Source of the DNA: Zea mays
Lineage: Eukaryota; Streptophyta; Magnoliopsida; Poales; Poaceae
NCBI RefSeq assembly: GCF_902167145.1
Contig: NC_050102.1
Location: 186,001-250,000, forward strand
Direction: 5' to 3'
Length of the DNA: 64,000 bases
In this document: in pieces, positions 45,994 to 56,411 of the stretch
How the letters are laid out: each line of letters starts with the position of its first letter
Numbering within the stretch: the first letter of the stretch is position 1
Position numbers and translations under genes: made by a program
The notes under the pieces: generated by a model
Told to the model about the DNA's origin: nothing
The model's database searches: none
Seen by the model: only the letters and a program-made list of their open reading frames with translations

Positions 45994-46006
45994 CAAGATC
46001 GAGTTG

Positions 46007-46626
46007 TTACCCCCTTATGGATATCACCAAAATGGAGTTGACGGGGTGATCTCTTTGTATCGCTTGGTGGACTCTTGGGTGTGGCGGTCTTTGACCCTGA
46101 ATTTCTTGCTCATCTTCCTTGTCTTTGTCATGGTCATCTCCCCCTTGATCATTGTCCTCTTTTTGAGGTGGCTCATCCTCTTGATCTTCATCTTCATTGT
46201 CTTGAGCCTGATCCTCATCTTGAGTTGGTGGAGATGCTTGATTGGAAGATGATGGTTGATCTTGTGCTTGTGTAGGCTCTTCGGATTCCTTAGGACACAC
46301 ATCCCCAATGTACATGTTCCTTAGCGCGACGCACAGAGCCTCTTCATCATCTAGCTCATCAAGATCAACTTGCTCCACTTGGGAGCCATTAGTCTCATCA
46401 AACACAATGTCACAAGAAACCTCAACTAATCCAGTGGATTTGTTGAAGACTCTATATGCCCTTGTGTTTGAGTCATAACCAAGTAAAAAGCCTTCTACAG
46501 CCTTAGGAGCAAATTAGATTTTCTACCTCTTTTAATAAGAATAAAACATTTGCTATCAAATACTCTAAAATATGAAACATTGGGCTTTTTACCGGTGAGG
46601 AGTTCGTATGATGTCTTCTTGAGGAT
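46007..46626 (-). pseudogene. pol: Ji-like Pol linker between integrase and RT
   Basis: The segment VFDETNG through an acidic, glutamine-rich linker to HPVNSIL (46405-46007) is open. A frameshift at its 5' side (near 46510) and one near 46015 separate it from integrase and RT. The block 46510-46626 holds the [10 protein letters not shown] motif just after a nonsense codon. Confidence 0.75.
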
Positions 46627-47247
46627 TCAGTGAAGGTAGAGCCGGTTGATGGAGTAGCAGGCGGTGTTAATCGCCTCAGCCCAAAACCGGTCCGGAGTCT
46701 TGTACTCATCAAGCATGGTCCTTGCCATGTCCAGTAGAGTTCTATTCTTCCTCTCCACTACACCATTTTGTTGAGGTGTGTAGGGAGAAGAGAACTCATG
46801 CTTGATGCCCTCCTCCTCAAGAAAGCCTTCAATTTGAGAGTTCTTAAACTCCGTCCCATTGTCGCTTCTTATCTTTTTGATTCTCAATCCGAACTCATTT
46901 TGAGCCCGTCTCAAGAATCCCTTTAAAGTCTCTTGGGTCTGTGATTTTTCCTGCAAAAAGAATACCCAAGTGAAGCGATAATAATCATCCACAATTACAA
47001 GACAGTACTTACTCCCGCTGATGCTTATGTAAGCTATCGGGCCGAATAGATCCATGTGGAGTAACTCCAGTGGCCTGTCCGTTGTCATTATGTTCTTGTG
47101 TGGATGATGGGCACCAACTTGCTTTCCTACTTGACATGCGCTACAAACCTTGTCTTTCTCAAAATGAACATTGGTTAGTCCCAAAATGTGTTCTCCCTTT
47201 AGAAGTTTGTGAAGATTCTTCATCCCAACATGGGCTAGTCGGCGATG
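46627..47247 (-). pseudogene. pol: Ji-like integrase, truncated at both ends
   Basis: [14 protein letters not shown] and CSACQ form the zinc finger; HMDLFGP, RSDNGTEF and NGVVERKN give the DDE triad. It ends in TGA at 46627 (RLYLH then stop, probably from CGA). At its N-terminal side it is fused by a deletion to gag at about 47247; protease and the pre-integrase segment are missing. Confidence 0.85.
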
Positions 47248-48745
47248 CAAGAGTTAATTGAATCATCACAATCATTTAACTTCTCAACCTTAGCAAATAA
47301 ATTAGCGTTCTCAGTTCTAAGGTTTGAAATTGATTCATGGCAAACCCTAAGCTCTTTAGACAAATTTTCACATTTTTCTACTTCCTGAGCATAGGCATTC
47401 TTCAACTTAACATGCTTCTTATTTTCCTTAATAAGGAATTGGCTATCCAAGAGTTCATCCTTCTCATGAATAGCTCCTACCAATTCATTCAATTTTTCTT
47501 TTTGTTGCATGTTAAGGTTGGCAAAAAGTGTAAGCAAATTATCTTCATCTTCACTAGAGCTACCCTCATCACTAGATGTTGTATATTTGGTGGAGGCTCT
47601 AGATTTTACCTTCTTCCTTTTGTCGTCCTTTGCCATGAGGCACTTGTGACCAACGTTGGGGAAGAGGAGACCCTTGTTGACGGAGATGTTGGCGTCATCC
47701 TCGTCGGAGGAGGAGTCGGTGGAGCTCTCATCGAAGTCCCATTCCCGACACACATGGGCATCGCCGCCCTTCTTCTTGTAGTACCTCTTCTTCTCCTTCT
47801 TCCCTCTCTTGTCGTCACCCCTGTCACTATCACTAGACATAGGACATTTAGCGATAAAATGACCGGGCTTACCACATTTGTAGCACACCCTTTTGGAGCA
47901 GGGTTTGTAGTCCTTCCCCCTCCTTTGCTTGAGGATTTGATGGAAGCTCTTGATGATGAGCGCCATCTCCTTGTTGTCGAGCTTGGAGGCGTCGATGGGG
48001 AGCATACTTGATGTAGACTCTTCTTTCTTTTCTTTCGTCGCTTTGAATGCGACGGGTTGCACCTCGGGTGTGGAGGTGTCGCCTTGCTCCAAGTTGACGA
48101 TTTGTTTGGAGCCTTTGATCATCAATTCAAAGCTCATAGACTTTCCTATAACCTCCTTGGGAGACATTAGCTTATATCTAAGATCACCACGTATTAATTG
48201 AACTTGAGTAGGATTGCGAAAAACGAGTGATCTTAGAATAACCTTAACCATTTCATGGTCATCCCATTTTGTGCTCCTGAGGTTGCGCACTTGATTCACT
48301 AAGGTCTTGAGCTGGTTGTGCATAGCTTGTGGCTCCTCTCCTTGGTTGAGGACGAAACGATCGAGCTCCCCCTCGATCGTCTCTCGTTTGGTGATCTTGG
48401 TCACCTCATCTCCCTTGTGTGCGGTCTTTAGGACATCCCAAATCTCCTTGGCACTTTTTAGCCCTTGCACTTTATTATACTCCTCTCGACATAGAGAGGC
48501 GAGGAGTATACTAGTGGCTTGGGAGTTAAAGTGTCGGATTTGGGCGACCTCGTCCGAGTCATAGCCCTCATCCCTCATGGATGGTACCTGCGCTCCAAAC
48601 CCAACAATGTCCCATATGCTAGCGTGGAGTGAGATTAGATGATGCCTCATTTTATCACTCCACATACAATAATCTTCACCATCAAAAACCGGTGGATTGC
48701 CTAATGGGACGGAAAGTAAAGGAGTGTGTTTAGAAATGTGGGGAT
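47236..48745 (-). pseudogene. gag: Ji-like gag, lacking both ends
   Basis: The domain start PPVFDGEDYCMWSDKM is at about 48690. The CCHC knuckle CYKCGKPGHFIAKCP is at about 47875. An acidic stretch and coiled coil follow. The N-terminal end is cut by the Tat2 LTR at 48746 and the C-terminal end by the deletion at about 47247. About 500 codons remain open. Confidence 0.85.
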
Positions 48746-49373
48746 TGTCGGTGTTTTGGGTCCGACCGCGCACCCGGGGTTGCCCCTCAAGGTGCTTTTT
48801 GGAGTAGGACGGTGTTACCGACTGTAGTTCAATGGTTCATGCTGGATGCACGAGAAGCAGTGGACAGTTGTGTACAGGTTCGGGCCACTTTGAGATGCGT
48901 AACACCCTACGTCCTGGCGTGAGTACTTTATGTGGTGGGTTACAAGGAGGTTCTCTACTATTGGAGAAGTAGAGAGCCGGGTGGATGGCTAAGTAATGAG
49001 GTAGATGTCTTTGAAGGGGTGCCCCTAGGCCTTATATACTCGACCGTGGGGCATTACATGTGGATATGATAACAACGTGTGCCTAAGTAATAGTGAACTG
49101 ACTGATTTTATCTTCCTATAATTCAGCCGACCCATCCTCGCTCGGTTCCGATGTACGAGGCTTCTGCGCGAGAGGGTCGGGTCACTGTTGTGATCACTGC
49201 TCGAATTCGTCGGGTCGTCTGGGCTTGCGTCGATCTGATCTTGTGTCGATCCACTTCACTAGGTGTTCTTTCCCAGGCCCACGAAGGGATGATCTCGCGA
49301 ATTATTGGGCCCATGGGCCTTTCGTGAGGTCTTTTATCCTTCTAGTGGACCCGGGGGATATCTGTCCCCCACA
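48746..49373 (-). repeat. Tat2 3' LTR
   Basis: This 628-bp repeat ends TGT...ACA in minus orientation. It cuts the Ji gag frame. The second LTR is outside the window, so the boundaries rest on terminal dinucleotides, the adjoining polypurine tract and the break in Ji. Confidence 0.7.
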
Positions 49374-50528
49374 AGCCCCCGATCTTTGGGTTGATTTTGA
49401 AATAACCGGCCCAAAGATCCAAGGTCCAGCTTGCAGTTTTTTAACTTTGATAAGGAATAATTCGAAAGTAAGTCTGCTGGGCCACTGCTCCTGAACTTTG
49501 AGTGACCCAATAAAAACAATCTTTTACTGTTTTCTTCCGTTATTACTCTTCAAAACTTGGTGTTCTACCTTGAGTTTATGCTTTAGAGGTCAGCATTTTG
49601 ATTTTTTAGGACTCGAATTTCATTGGGTGCACTGGGTGTAGCCCCCGAGCTTCGAGTGGATTTATGTAAATAATCCACTCGAAGGTCTTCATCTTAAGTC
49701 TTCTCAAAAATTACTTTTATCTTCCCTTTGTGCTTTTTCAGAAGTCAGCCTTGTCTTAGTTTCACTCTATGCTTTAGAGGTTAGCATTCTGCCTCTCGGG
49801 GTAGATGATTCATTGGGTGCACCGAAGGTGCACCTAATGGGTGTAGCCCCCGAGCTTTGAGTGGATTTTTGAAAATAATCCGCTCGAAGGTCTTCATCTG
49901 ATGCTGTCTTTTTTTCCTTAGAAATCATCCTTTCCTTTTGTCGAATGCTTTAGAGATCAGCATTATATTATCAACATTATGCTTTAGAGATCAGCATTCG
50001 TTTTTGTCTTCAAAGTCGAGCACGAGATCTGTCCATATCTTGCTAGGTCTTGTAATTTATTTGATCTGTGACTGATTGGACGTTCGATAGATGGCCTTTG
50101 GCTAGTCTTCATATCACTTCGTGCTTCAATGCTTCTGTCGATTAGACTTGTACCTCATCAGCTATATTTGGCTTTCCTGTGATACCTGTTGATATCCCCC
50201 TTCTGTCTTGAGGTACTCATTGCGTATACTGTATGGATGTGACTGCTTGGGAAAATCTATTGAAAATTCCTGGACGTCCCCCCCAATGGGTGTAGGTAAG
50301 GGACGGCTTGGTGCGCTGAGCGTTTAGCAAACTGCTTCTGAGTAGTAACTTGATGTGACCGCGGGTGTAATCATATCGCCCAAGCAGTTGACTGAAGTCC
50401 CAATGGGTGTCGTGTTACATGGAACGACGTCAGCCGCCTGACGTGTCTCCAGACGGTTTGAATTGCATATTGAATTTTTGCGACTGTTCGGTGGCCATGG
50501 TAGGAGGTGAGCGGTTGCCTTCTTCTTC
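49374..50528. other. Tat2 3' internal region with dispersed repeats
   Basis: Non-coding. Four copies of ATGCTTTAGAGRTYAGCATT lie at 49578, 49769, 49945 and 49979. The polypurine-like GCTCGGGGGCTAC occurs (minus strand) near 49638 and 49846 besides the true tract at 49374. CCAATGGGTGT-type motifs lie near 49621, 49836, 50283 and 50400. Confidence 0.7.
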
Positions 50529-50536
50529 TATAAATA
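50529..50536 (+). promoter_or_regulatory. TATA box upstream of the small acidic antisense ORF
   Basis: TATAAATA lies 80 bp upstream of the ATG at 50616. The intervening sequence is pyrimidine-rich, as in a plant 5' UTR. Its orientation is opposite to the retroelement. Confidence 0.55.
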
Positions 50537-50615
50537 GTGTTCTTGCTTCTCTGGCATTTTCACATCTCTTACCACTGCTCGTTGTTTACTTTCTTCTCTT
50601 TCCTTCTACTCCACC

Positions 50616-51080
50616 ATGGGCAATAGCAAGAAGGGTGGTAGTTCTTCGCATCACTCCGGCGATAAGCGGAAGCATGAGCCGACTCCTCCCTCGGAGGACT
50701 TCGGCGACTCGGAGTACTCGGAGGAGGAGTTCTCCTCCGAGTCTGAGGGCTCACCGGTCCATGCCTCTCCCCTAGCGTCGTCTGATGACTCAGACGACTC
50801 CCAGGGGATCGCCGCAAAGGTGTGGACCTACATCCGGGTCGTCGAGCGCGCCGGGCTCGAGGGCTCGGATGAGTCGGAGTACTCCTCGGACGAGGAGAAC
50901 TCCTCGGACTCGTCCGAGGAGGGCGGCGGCGGCGATGGCGGTGACGACGATGACGACGGAGGCGATGGTGACGGCGGCAAGGGCGATGATGGCAGCGGCA
51001 AAGGTGGCAGCGGCGACGGTGGCGATGGCAGCAAGGGCAGCAGCATGGGCAGCAAGGGCAGCAACAAGGCCAGTGGCTAG
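50616..51080 (+). CDS. Small acidic low-complexity protein, antisense in Tat2
   Basis: This 154-codon frame with context CCACCATGGGC encodes a basic N-terminus (MGNSKKGGSSSHHSGDKRK). Acidic serine/glutamate stretches follow, then a short possible helix (IAAKVWTYIRVVERAGLE) and a long glycine/aspartate tail turning lysine/serine-rich. No domain is recognised. It has its own TATA box and a 3' UTR-like sequence (51081-51400). Part of its length may reflect biased composition, but the promoter and start context make it more than a chance ORF. Confidence 0.5.
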   Translation: MGNSKKGGSSSHHSGDKRKHEPTPPSEDFGDSEYSEEEFSSESEGSPVHASPLASSDDSDDSQGIAAKVWTYIRVVERAGLEGSDESEYSSDEENSSDSSEEGGGGDGGDDDDDGGDGDGGKGDDGSGKGGSGDGGDGSKGSSMGSKGSNKASG

Positions 51081-51401
51081 ACGCCACTGGTTTTAAATGT
51101 TAGTATAGATTAGTAGTAGAAGTAGTATTAGTGAAATAATGTAGTAGTAGTTAGTAGTATAGTGTAGTGAAATATGATGTAGTAATGGGGAGGACATCAA
51201 CTCATAATGAGTTGATTTGTAAGTTTGGTAGTGCTTCCCTTTTATAATGAAGAATGATTTCGCCCAATTCCGTGTGCACCATTTTGCCTTCCTATCAATC
51301 GTCAATCGTATTAATGCTTACTGCAGATGTTGTTTCTGAATGTAATGCTTGAGTAACGACTTAGAATCGTCGAGTCGCGCTTCAGACTGCCTTCTTCGCG
51401 A

Positions 51402-51870
51402 TGTCAGCGCTTTAGAGGTAGCGGCCGAGTCCTTTGGAGTCACGTTGTCGCTTTAGGAATAACATCCGAGTGATTATCGGCAATGTCAGCGCTTTTAGAA
51501 GTGATAGCCGAGTGATAGCGGGTCACGTCGGTGTTTTAGAAATAACGACCGAGCGGTTACTAGTGATGTCGGCGCTTTTAGAAGTGATAGCCGAGTGATA
51601 GCGGGTCACGTCGGTGTTTTAGAAATAACGACCGAGCGGTTACTGGTGATGTCGGCGTTTTAGAGGTAACAGCCGAATCCTTTGAAGCCACGTCACTGCT
51701 TTAGGAATAACAGCCGAGTGACTGCTGGCGACGTCAGTGTTTTAGAAGTAACAGCCGAGTGATAACGGGCCACGTCGGCCGCTTTGGAAATAACGGCCGA
51801 GTGATGACATGGCACGCCAGCGTTTTAGAAATAACGGATGGGTGATGACTGGGCGCTTTTTAGAATTGGC
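51402..51870. repeat. Minisatellite of about 41 bp, 12 degenerate units, in Tat2
   Basis: Units with GTCRGYGYTTTAGAA...GCCGAGTGA start near 51402, 51445, 51485, 51527, 51568, 51610, 51651, 51692, 51733, 51774, 51816 and 51850. The pair at 51485/51527 is nearly identical to the pair at 51568/51610 (a recent 83-bp duplication). The array ends about 140 bp before the ATG at 52009. Confidence 0.85.
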
Positions 51871-53383
51871 GTCTGGCCCGGGAAAACCCCATATGTACTG
51901 CACTGTCGCACGCCTCTGCATTCTGTGCCCTAGTTTTGCTTTTCTGCATCTAGGCCTTCTCTGCTCTCTTGCAATATTGCCTCCGCTCCGCTCGCCAGCA
52001 AGGTTGAGATGGCGCCCAAGCGAAAAGCCCAGAGTTCGTCCGTCGCAATCATTCCTCCTATCGATCCCAACAGTCAGTTGCCTTTCACAGGTAACCACAT
52101 GTCTGTTGTTTCTGAATCTGACCTTCTCCATCTTGTATCCATCGGAGTTCTTCCCCCGAAGGAACTCTGTTCCTGGCAGATCTGTTGTGGGGTCACTGTT
52201 CCGACAGAAGACACCCACGAATCCGTCATTTACGTTCCTTTTCTCATCCGCGGCCTTGCTCTTCCCATTTCTCCTTTCTTCCACGGTCTCCTTGATTTCT
52301 ATCGCTTGAATCTGACCCATCTGAATCCCAATTCCATTCTGCAAGTTTCCATTTTTTTCATTTATGCGAAGCTTTCCTTGGTATTCTGCCACACTTCGGC
52401 CTATGGAAGTACTTGTATCACTGTCGGCCTGGGATGGCCGGAGGGTAGCACCAGCTTGTGGGGGGGCGAGTTTGGAGATGTGCCGTGGGAGGAAGACCGA
52501 CTACCTCGACATCCCACTCAAGGACAGCATCAAAGGATGGCGCCTGGAATGGTTTATCATGGACAATCACGGGAATTCCCTTCCCCCACGGTCAGGGAGA
52601 CAGCCAGATGTTTGCACTCCGAGTTGGACCGAGTCCCCCACAGACCTGGAGGTGGCTGAGGCAGGGGCTCTGCTTGCTGAGGTTGGGTTGTTGAAAGAGA
52701 GGGGTCTGACTGCAGAAGCTGTGGTCGCCGATTTCATTTTCAAGAACATTCAGCCACTAAAAGACAGAGCATACCCGGCTTATCTGTACCGAGGCCTCGC
52801 TGATTCAACCTGGGTTACCAACAGAAGGATTCCTGCTGTGGATTTGGTGAGCCGGCTCGAGATGATACTCAGAGGCAAGGTGTTGAACATTGGCGCTCCT
52901 GTTGCATACTCGGCCTGGAATCTGCCTCCTTCCAAGGCCTTTGCCAGTTTTGTGTCAAATCCTCCTGCTGGTGATAGCGGTTTGGGCCTTAGAGTGCGAC
53001 CCTCCCCCGAAGAGGTTAGTGCTTTGGTTGCCTCACTTGGCGAAATCCCTGACGACGAGAGGTTGGTTCATTTCGAGGTACCTTTGAATCCAAGTGATGC
53101 AGAGATAAGTGCCATGCTGGATATGTTGGCTGAAGATTCCTCTGATGCAACCCCTGTTGAAACATTGGTTGTAGCACCCATCCCAGAGGCTGGCAAAGCT
53201 TTGGATATTCAGAGGTCTGATGGTGTTCGCCCGAAGCGTCCTCGCTGAGCCAATCAACCAACTTCTCCTGCTGAGGGGAAGAAAAAGAAAAAGAGACGTC
53301 TTCGTCGGGTGTCATGCTTGGATCAGGATGCCGGTCCTTCTGCTCCTGCTGCTGAGGAAGTGCTAGTACCAGTTTTTGCTGAA

Positions 53384-53492
53384 GCTGATCCCAATGGGTG
53401 TGACCCGAGTGATGCTGACCCCAATGGGTGTGACCTGGATGATGCTGATCCCAATGGGTGTAATCCGGCCAAAGCTGACCCCAATGGGTGTA
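53384..53492 (+). repeat. Four exact-period 30-bp coding repeats (DPNGC)
   Basis: CCAATGGGTGT recurs at 53391, 53421, 53451 and 53481, 30 bp apart, encoding ADPNGC plus four variable residues. The same 11-12-mer occurs in non-coding Tat2 sequence. Confidence 0.9.
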
Positions 53493-54010
53493 CCATCTGC
53501 ATTGTTGATGAAGTTGAGGAAGAGGAGGATGAAATCCCGCTAATTCGGAAGAACAGCCGGCGCTACATAGCCAGCGGGGAGAGTAGTGGTGTTCCTTCAC
53601 CAGCTTTGTCTGCCCTCATTGGTCTGCAAGAATTGTCTCTGGTAAACTTTGATCAGACTCTTGAAGACATGGTCCCAGAAGATCTGTTGTCAGAGCCGGC
53701 AGATGGTGGAATGATGGAAGTTTGCGCTGATGTGCCTGATGCCAGGTTGGAATTATCCCGAGCAGCGTCCCATGCCTCATCGACCTTGGAGCGCGGTCTT
53801 AAGGGTCAGGAGGCTGGTCTGGATTGCTCTACTCCCATGGAAGTGGTTGAAGGTCCTTCAGCCTTAGAGGTGGCTGTTACAGAGTGCTCGGCCCTCAAGG
53901 ATGGCGCTAGCGCTTGCCTAGCCCCCGATGGTGTTGCCGGAGATGATCCGGCTCGGATGGGTAGCGCGAGCTATGACCCAGCCCCCAAGGGTGTCTGAGT
54001 GGGTTCTCCC

Positions 54011-54549
54011 TAGGGATGACAACGGGTACATACCTGTCGGGTAGTACCATTCCATACCCGTACCCATCAAAAAAAATTCTACCCGTCGGGTTACCCATAT
54101 ATACTCGCGGGTATAAAATCTTACCCATACCCGTACCCGCGCGGGTATTTTTACCCATCGGGTAACCCGTACCCGCTAGGAAAAAATTAGATTTCAATAT
54201 ACCAATCGCTCAAAATATTAAATAAACATATAAAAACAACTTCAATTTCACATATAACAAATCATATGATTACATAACTTGGTATCTAGACAAATGATAA
54301 CTAGAGAAGGGTTTTATTCTAGCTAAGTTGGACTCTATTAGATGTTTATAGTGCTATTGATGCGGGTATATTTTACCCACGGGTAGACGGGTATGGGTAG
54401 TACCAACCCATACTCGTACCCGTCTACCCAACGGGTAGAGGTTTTTACCCATTAACATACCCGCGGGTAGAGAAATCATTCCGTACCCGCCTTCATATCG
54501 GGTAAAACCCGTCGGGTATTCGGGTTTCGGGTACCCATTGCCATCTCTA
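54011..54549. mobile_element. Non-autonomous hAT-type element (539 bp)
   Basis: The 8-bp target duplication GTTCTCCC lies at 54003-54010 and 54550-54557. The terminal inverted repeats are TAGGGATGACAACGGGTAC and TAGAGATGGCAATGGGTAC (16 of 19 match). The ends are packed with GGGTA/TACCC motifs; the centre is AT-rich. No transposase ORF is present. TAGGGATGGCAA-type termini with 8-bp TSD are typical of plant hAT elements. Confidence 0.9.
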
Positions 54550-54809
54550 GTTCTCCCTCTCATACTTCCATGGATGTTCATGTAGGGTCTTCTCCTCCAC
54601 ATTCTGGTTGCATGGCAACAGCTCAAGCTTCGGGTCAGGGAGTCGCCTTAAAGGCCAGCGCTCCTGATGACAGAGTTTTGACTTCTGCTGATGACACTGA
54701 CTTGGTCCCCACTGGTACATTGCGGGTTGTTCCGGTTGGTGATCCTTCATCGAGCCATCAATTGACTTCCCACGACTTGGGAGTTCCTTCGTTCTTCTCC
54801 AACCTCCAG

Positions 54810-54884
54810 GTAATTTGGTTTCTTCTGGTCTGACTTTATTTCAGGTAGACTACTGTTCTTATACTCATCTGTTTTTAATGTCAG
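54810..54884 (+). other. Predicted phase-0 intron (75 bp) in the Tat2 antisense gene
   Basis: The donor is CTCCAG/GTAATTT and the acceptor TTTTTAATGTCAG/GC. Joining gives SNLQ-ALVDEM in frame. It is similar in size to the Tat1 antisense introns. Confidence 0.55.
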
Positions 54885-55130
54885 GCATTGGTTGACGAGA
54901 TGGCTGGTCAGTTGAGATTGCAGGGTGCCTCTGTCCCAGAAGGAGCTTTGTCTCTGACATGTTGGAATCCAGTGCTGCTTCGGCAGCGGGTATCTGATTT
55001 GGAGATGGCGAATGCTAGTTAGTGCCCTTTGCTTCTTCTTTGGCTGCTTGACTGATAAGCTATTGGGCTGAACACCCTTGCCTGACTGTTTCTTGATAGA
55101 CATGGTACGACGGTATTCTGATCTTGAAGA
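54885..55130 (+). pseudogene. Antisense gene of Tat2, further exons, cut by Opie-C
   Basis: The exon 54885-55017 encodes ALVDEMAGQLRLQG and QRVSDLEMAN, helical in character. A second predicted intron (55018-55099, GTTAGT...TTGATAG) leads to an exon reading MVRRYSDLEDE, open until the Opie-C LTR at 55131. The rest lies beyond Opie-C, outside the window. Confidence 0.45.
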
Positions 55131-56361
55131 TGAAAGGGAAATGTGCCCTTGGGCCATTTCTAAGTATTTTGGTGATTGAGTGCAAACACAAAGTGCTTAA
55201 ATGTGAATCTATGCCCATGGATGGACAAGTTGCAAATCACAAGTAAAGGTATGTTTCTAAGCCTTAGTACATTGGTTTTGTGTACTAATATCTTGTCTAA
55301 GTGTTAGAGACAGGAAGAAGAAGAAAAGAAAAGAAGTGGAGAGTGGCTGTGTATAGCCAAAGGCTGTTTCGGGCTGGGGCACCGGACAGTGTCCGGTGCG
55401 CCAGACCAGCGTGGAGCAAACCAGCCGCTCTCGGGTTTTTCTCCGGCGACTTCGGCTAAAATTCACCGGACTGTCCGGTGTGCACCGGACTGTCCGGTGA
55501 GCCAACGGTCGGCCGGGCCAACGGTCGGCCGCGCGATCGGCGCGCGACACGTGGCCGAGCCAACGGTCGGAAGGAAGCACCGGACTGTCCGGTGTGCACC
55601 GGACTGTCCGGTGCGCCAGATCTGCAACGGTCGGCAACGGTCGGCTTCGCCATTTAAGGAAAGGAATCGGGCACCGGACACTGTCCGGTGTGCACCGGAC
55701 TGTCCGGTGCGCCCGACGACAGAAGGCAAGGATAGCCTTCCAGATGTGTACTCAACGGCTCCTAGCTGCCTTGGGGCTATAAAAGGGACCCCTAGGCGCA
55801 TGGAGAAGAATACCAAGCATTCCTTGAGCACTCTTGATCACTCACACATCAATCTCGCGCACTTGTTCGACATTCTAGTGATTTGAGCTCCGTTCTAGTG
55901 TGCTAGTCTCTTGAGCTCAAGTCTGGGTCTTGTGTGTGCGTATTCGCTGTGATCTTTGTGTCGTGTGTGAGTTGCTAATCCCTCCCTTGCTCTGTGATTC
56001 TCTGTGAACATATTTTGTAAGGGCGAGAGGCTCCAAGTTGTGGAGATTCCTCGCAAACGGGATTGAGAAAAGAAAAGCAAGAACACTGTGGTATTCAAGT
56101 TGATCATTGGATCACTTGAGAGGAGTTGAGTGCAACTCTCGTCCGTCGGGACGCCACAACGTGGAGTAGGCAAGTTTTGTACTTGGCCGAACCACGGGAT
56201 AACCACTGTGTCATCTCTGTGATTGGATTCTTGTGGTTATTGTGTTTTGACTCCTCTCTAGCCACTTGGCATAAACTGTGCTAACGCCTAATCAAGTTTT
56301 GTGGCTATAAGTTTAAGTTTTTTACAGGATCACCTATTCACCCCCCCTCTAGGTGCTCTCA
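55131..56361 (+). repeat. Opie-C 5' LTR
   Basis: This is 1231 bp with the TATA box at 55778-55784 and a dyad array at 55380-55710. It lacks one 19-bp unit found in the 3' LTR at 63107-63125. Confidence 0.95.
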
Positions 56362-56363
56362 AT

Positions 56364-56375
56364 TGGTATCAGAGC
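56364..56375 (+). other. Opie-C primer binding site
   Basis: TGGTATCAGAGC is an exact initiator tRNA-Met-type site, two bases after the LTR. Confidence 0.85.
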
Positions 56376-56411
56376 CGTTCTCTTCAAGAAAGGGACTAAC
56401 CGCCCGAAGAG

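Larger units (their letters stand above)
52009..54809 (+). pseudogene. Antisense gene of Tat2, first part: gypsy-type transposon domain protein, broken
   Basis: The start MAPKRKAQ (basic, nuclear-signal-like) is followed by a PF04195-like domain: DLLHLVSIGVLPP, FLIRGLALPISPFFHGLLDFYRLNLTHLNPNSI. A one-base gain in a T-run (about 52352) shifts the frame; a TAG near 52447 and a second shift near 52460 follow. The frame then stays open (TDYLDIPLKD to VRPKRPR) to a TGA at 53246, probably from CGA, and continues in the same frame to 53998. That part includes KKKKKRRLRR and four 10-residue DPNGC repeats. The hAT-type element (54011-54549) interrupts it, and coding resumes at about 54558. The layout parallels the Tat1 antisense gene. 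Confidence 0.65.
48746..55130 (-). mobile_element. Tat-like element 2 (3' portion), with antisense genes, cut by Opie-C
   Basis: The 3' LTR (48746-49373) starts TGTGGGGGAC and ends ACCGACA on the minus strand, preceded by a polypurine tract (49374-49387). Internal sequence carries two tandem arrays and plus-strand ORFs. Pol would lie beyond Opie-C, outside the window. A long 3' non-coding region, antisense ORF and two repeat arrays recall the maize Grande family as I remember it; I cannot confirm this. The left TSD would be GGGAT (48741-48745). Confidence 0.65.

Noticed and set aside
54011..54549. TACCCG/GGGTA runs resembling interstitial telomere repeats
   Set aside because: The plant telomere unit is TTTAGGG. 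These motifs are subterminal repeats of an element with TIRs and an 8-bp TSD.
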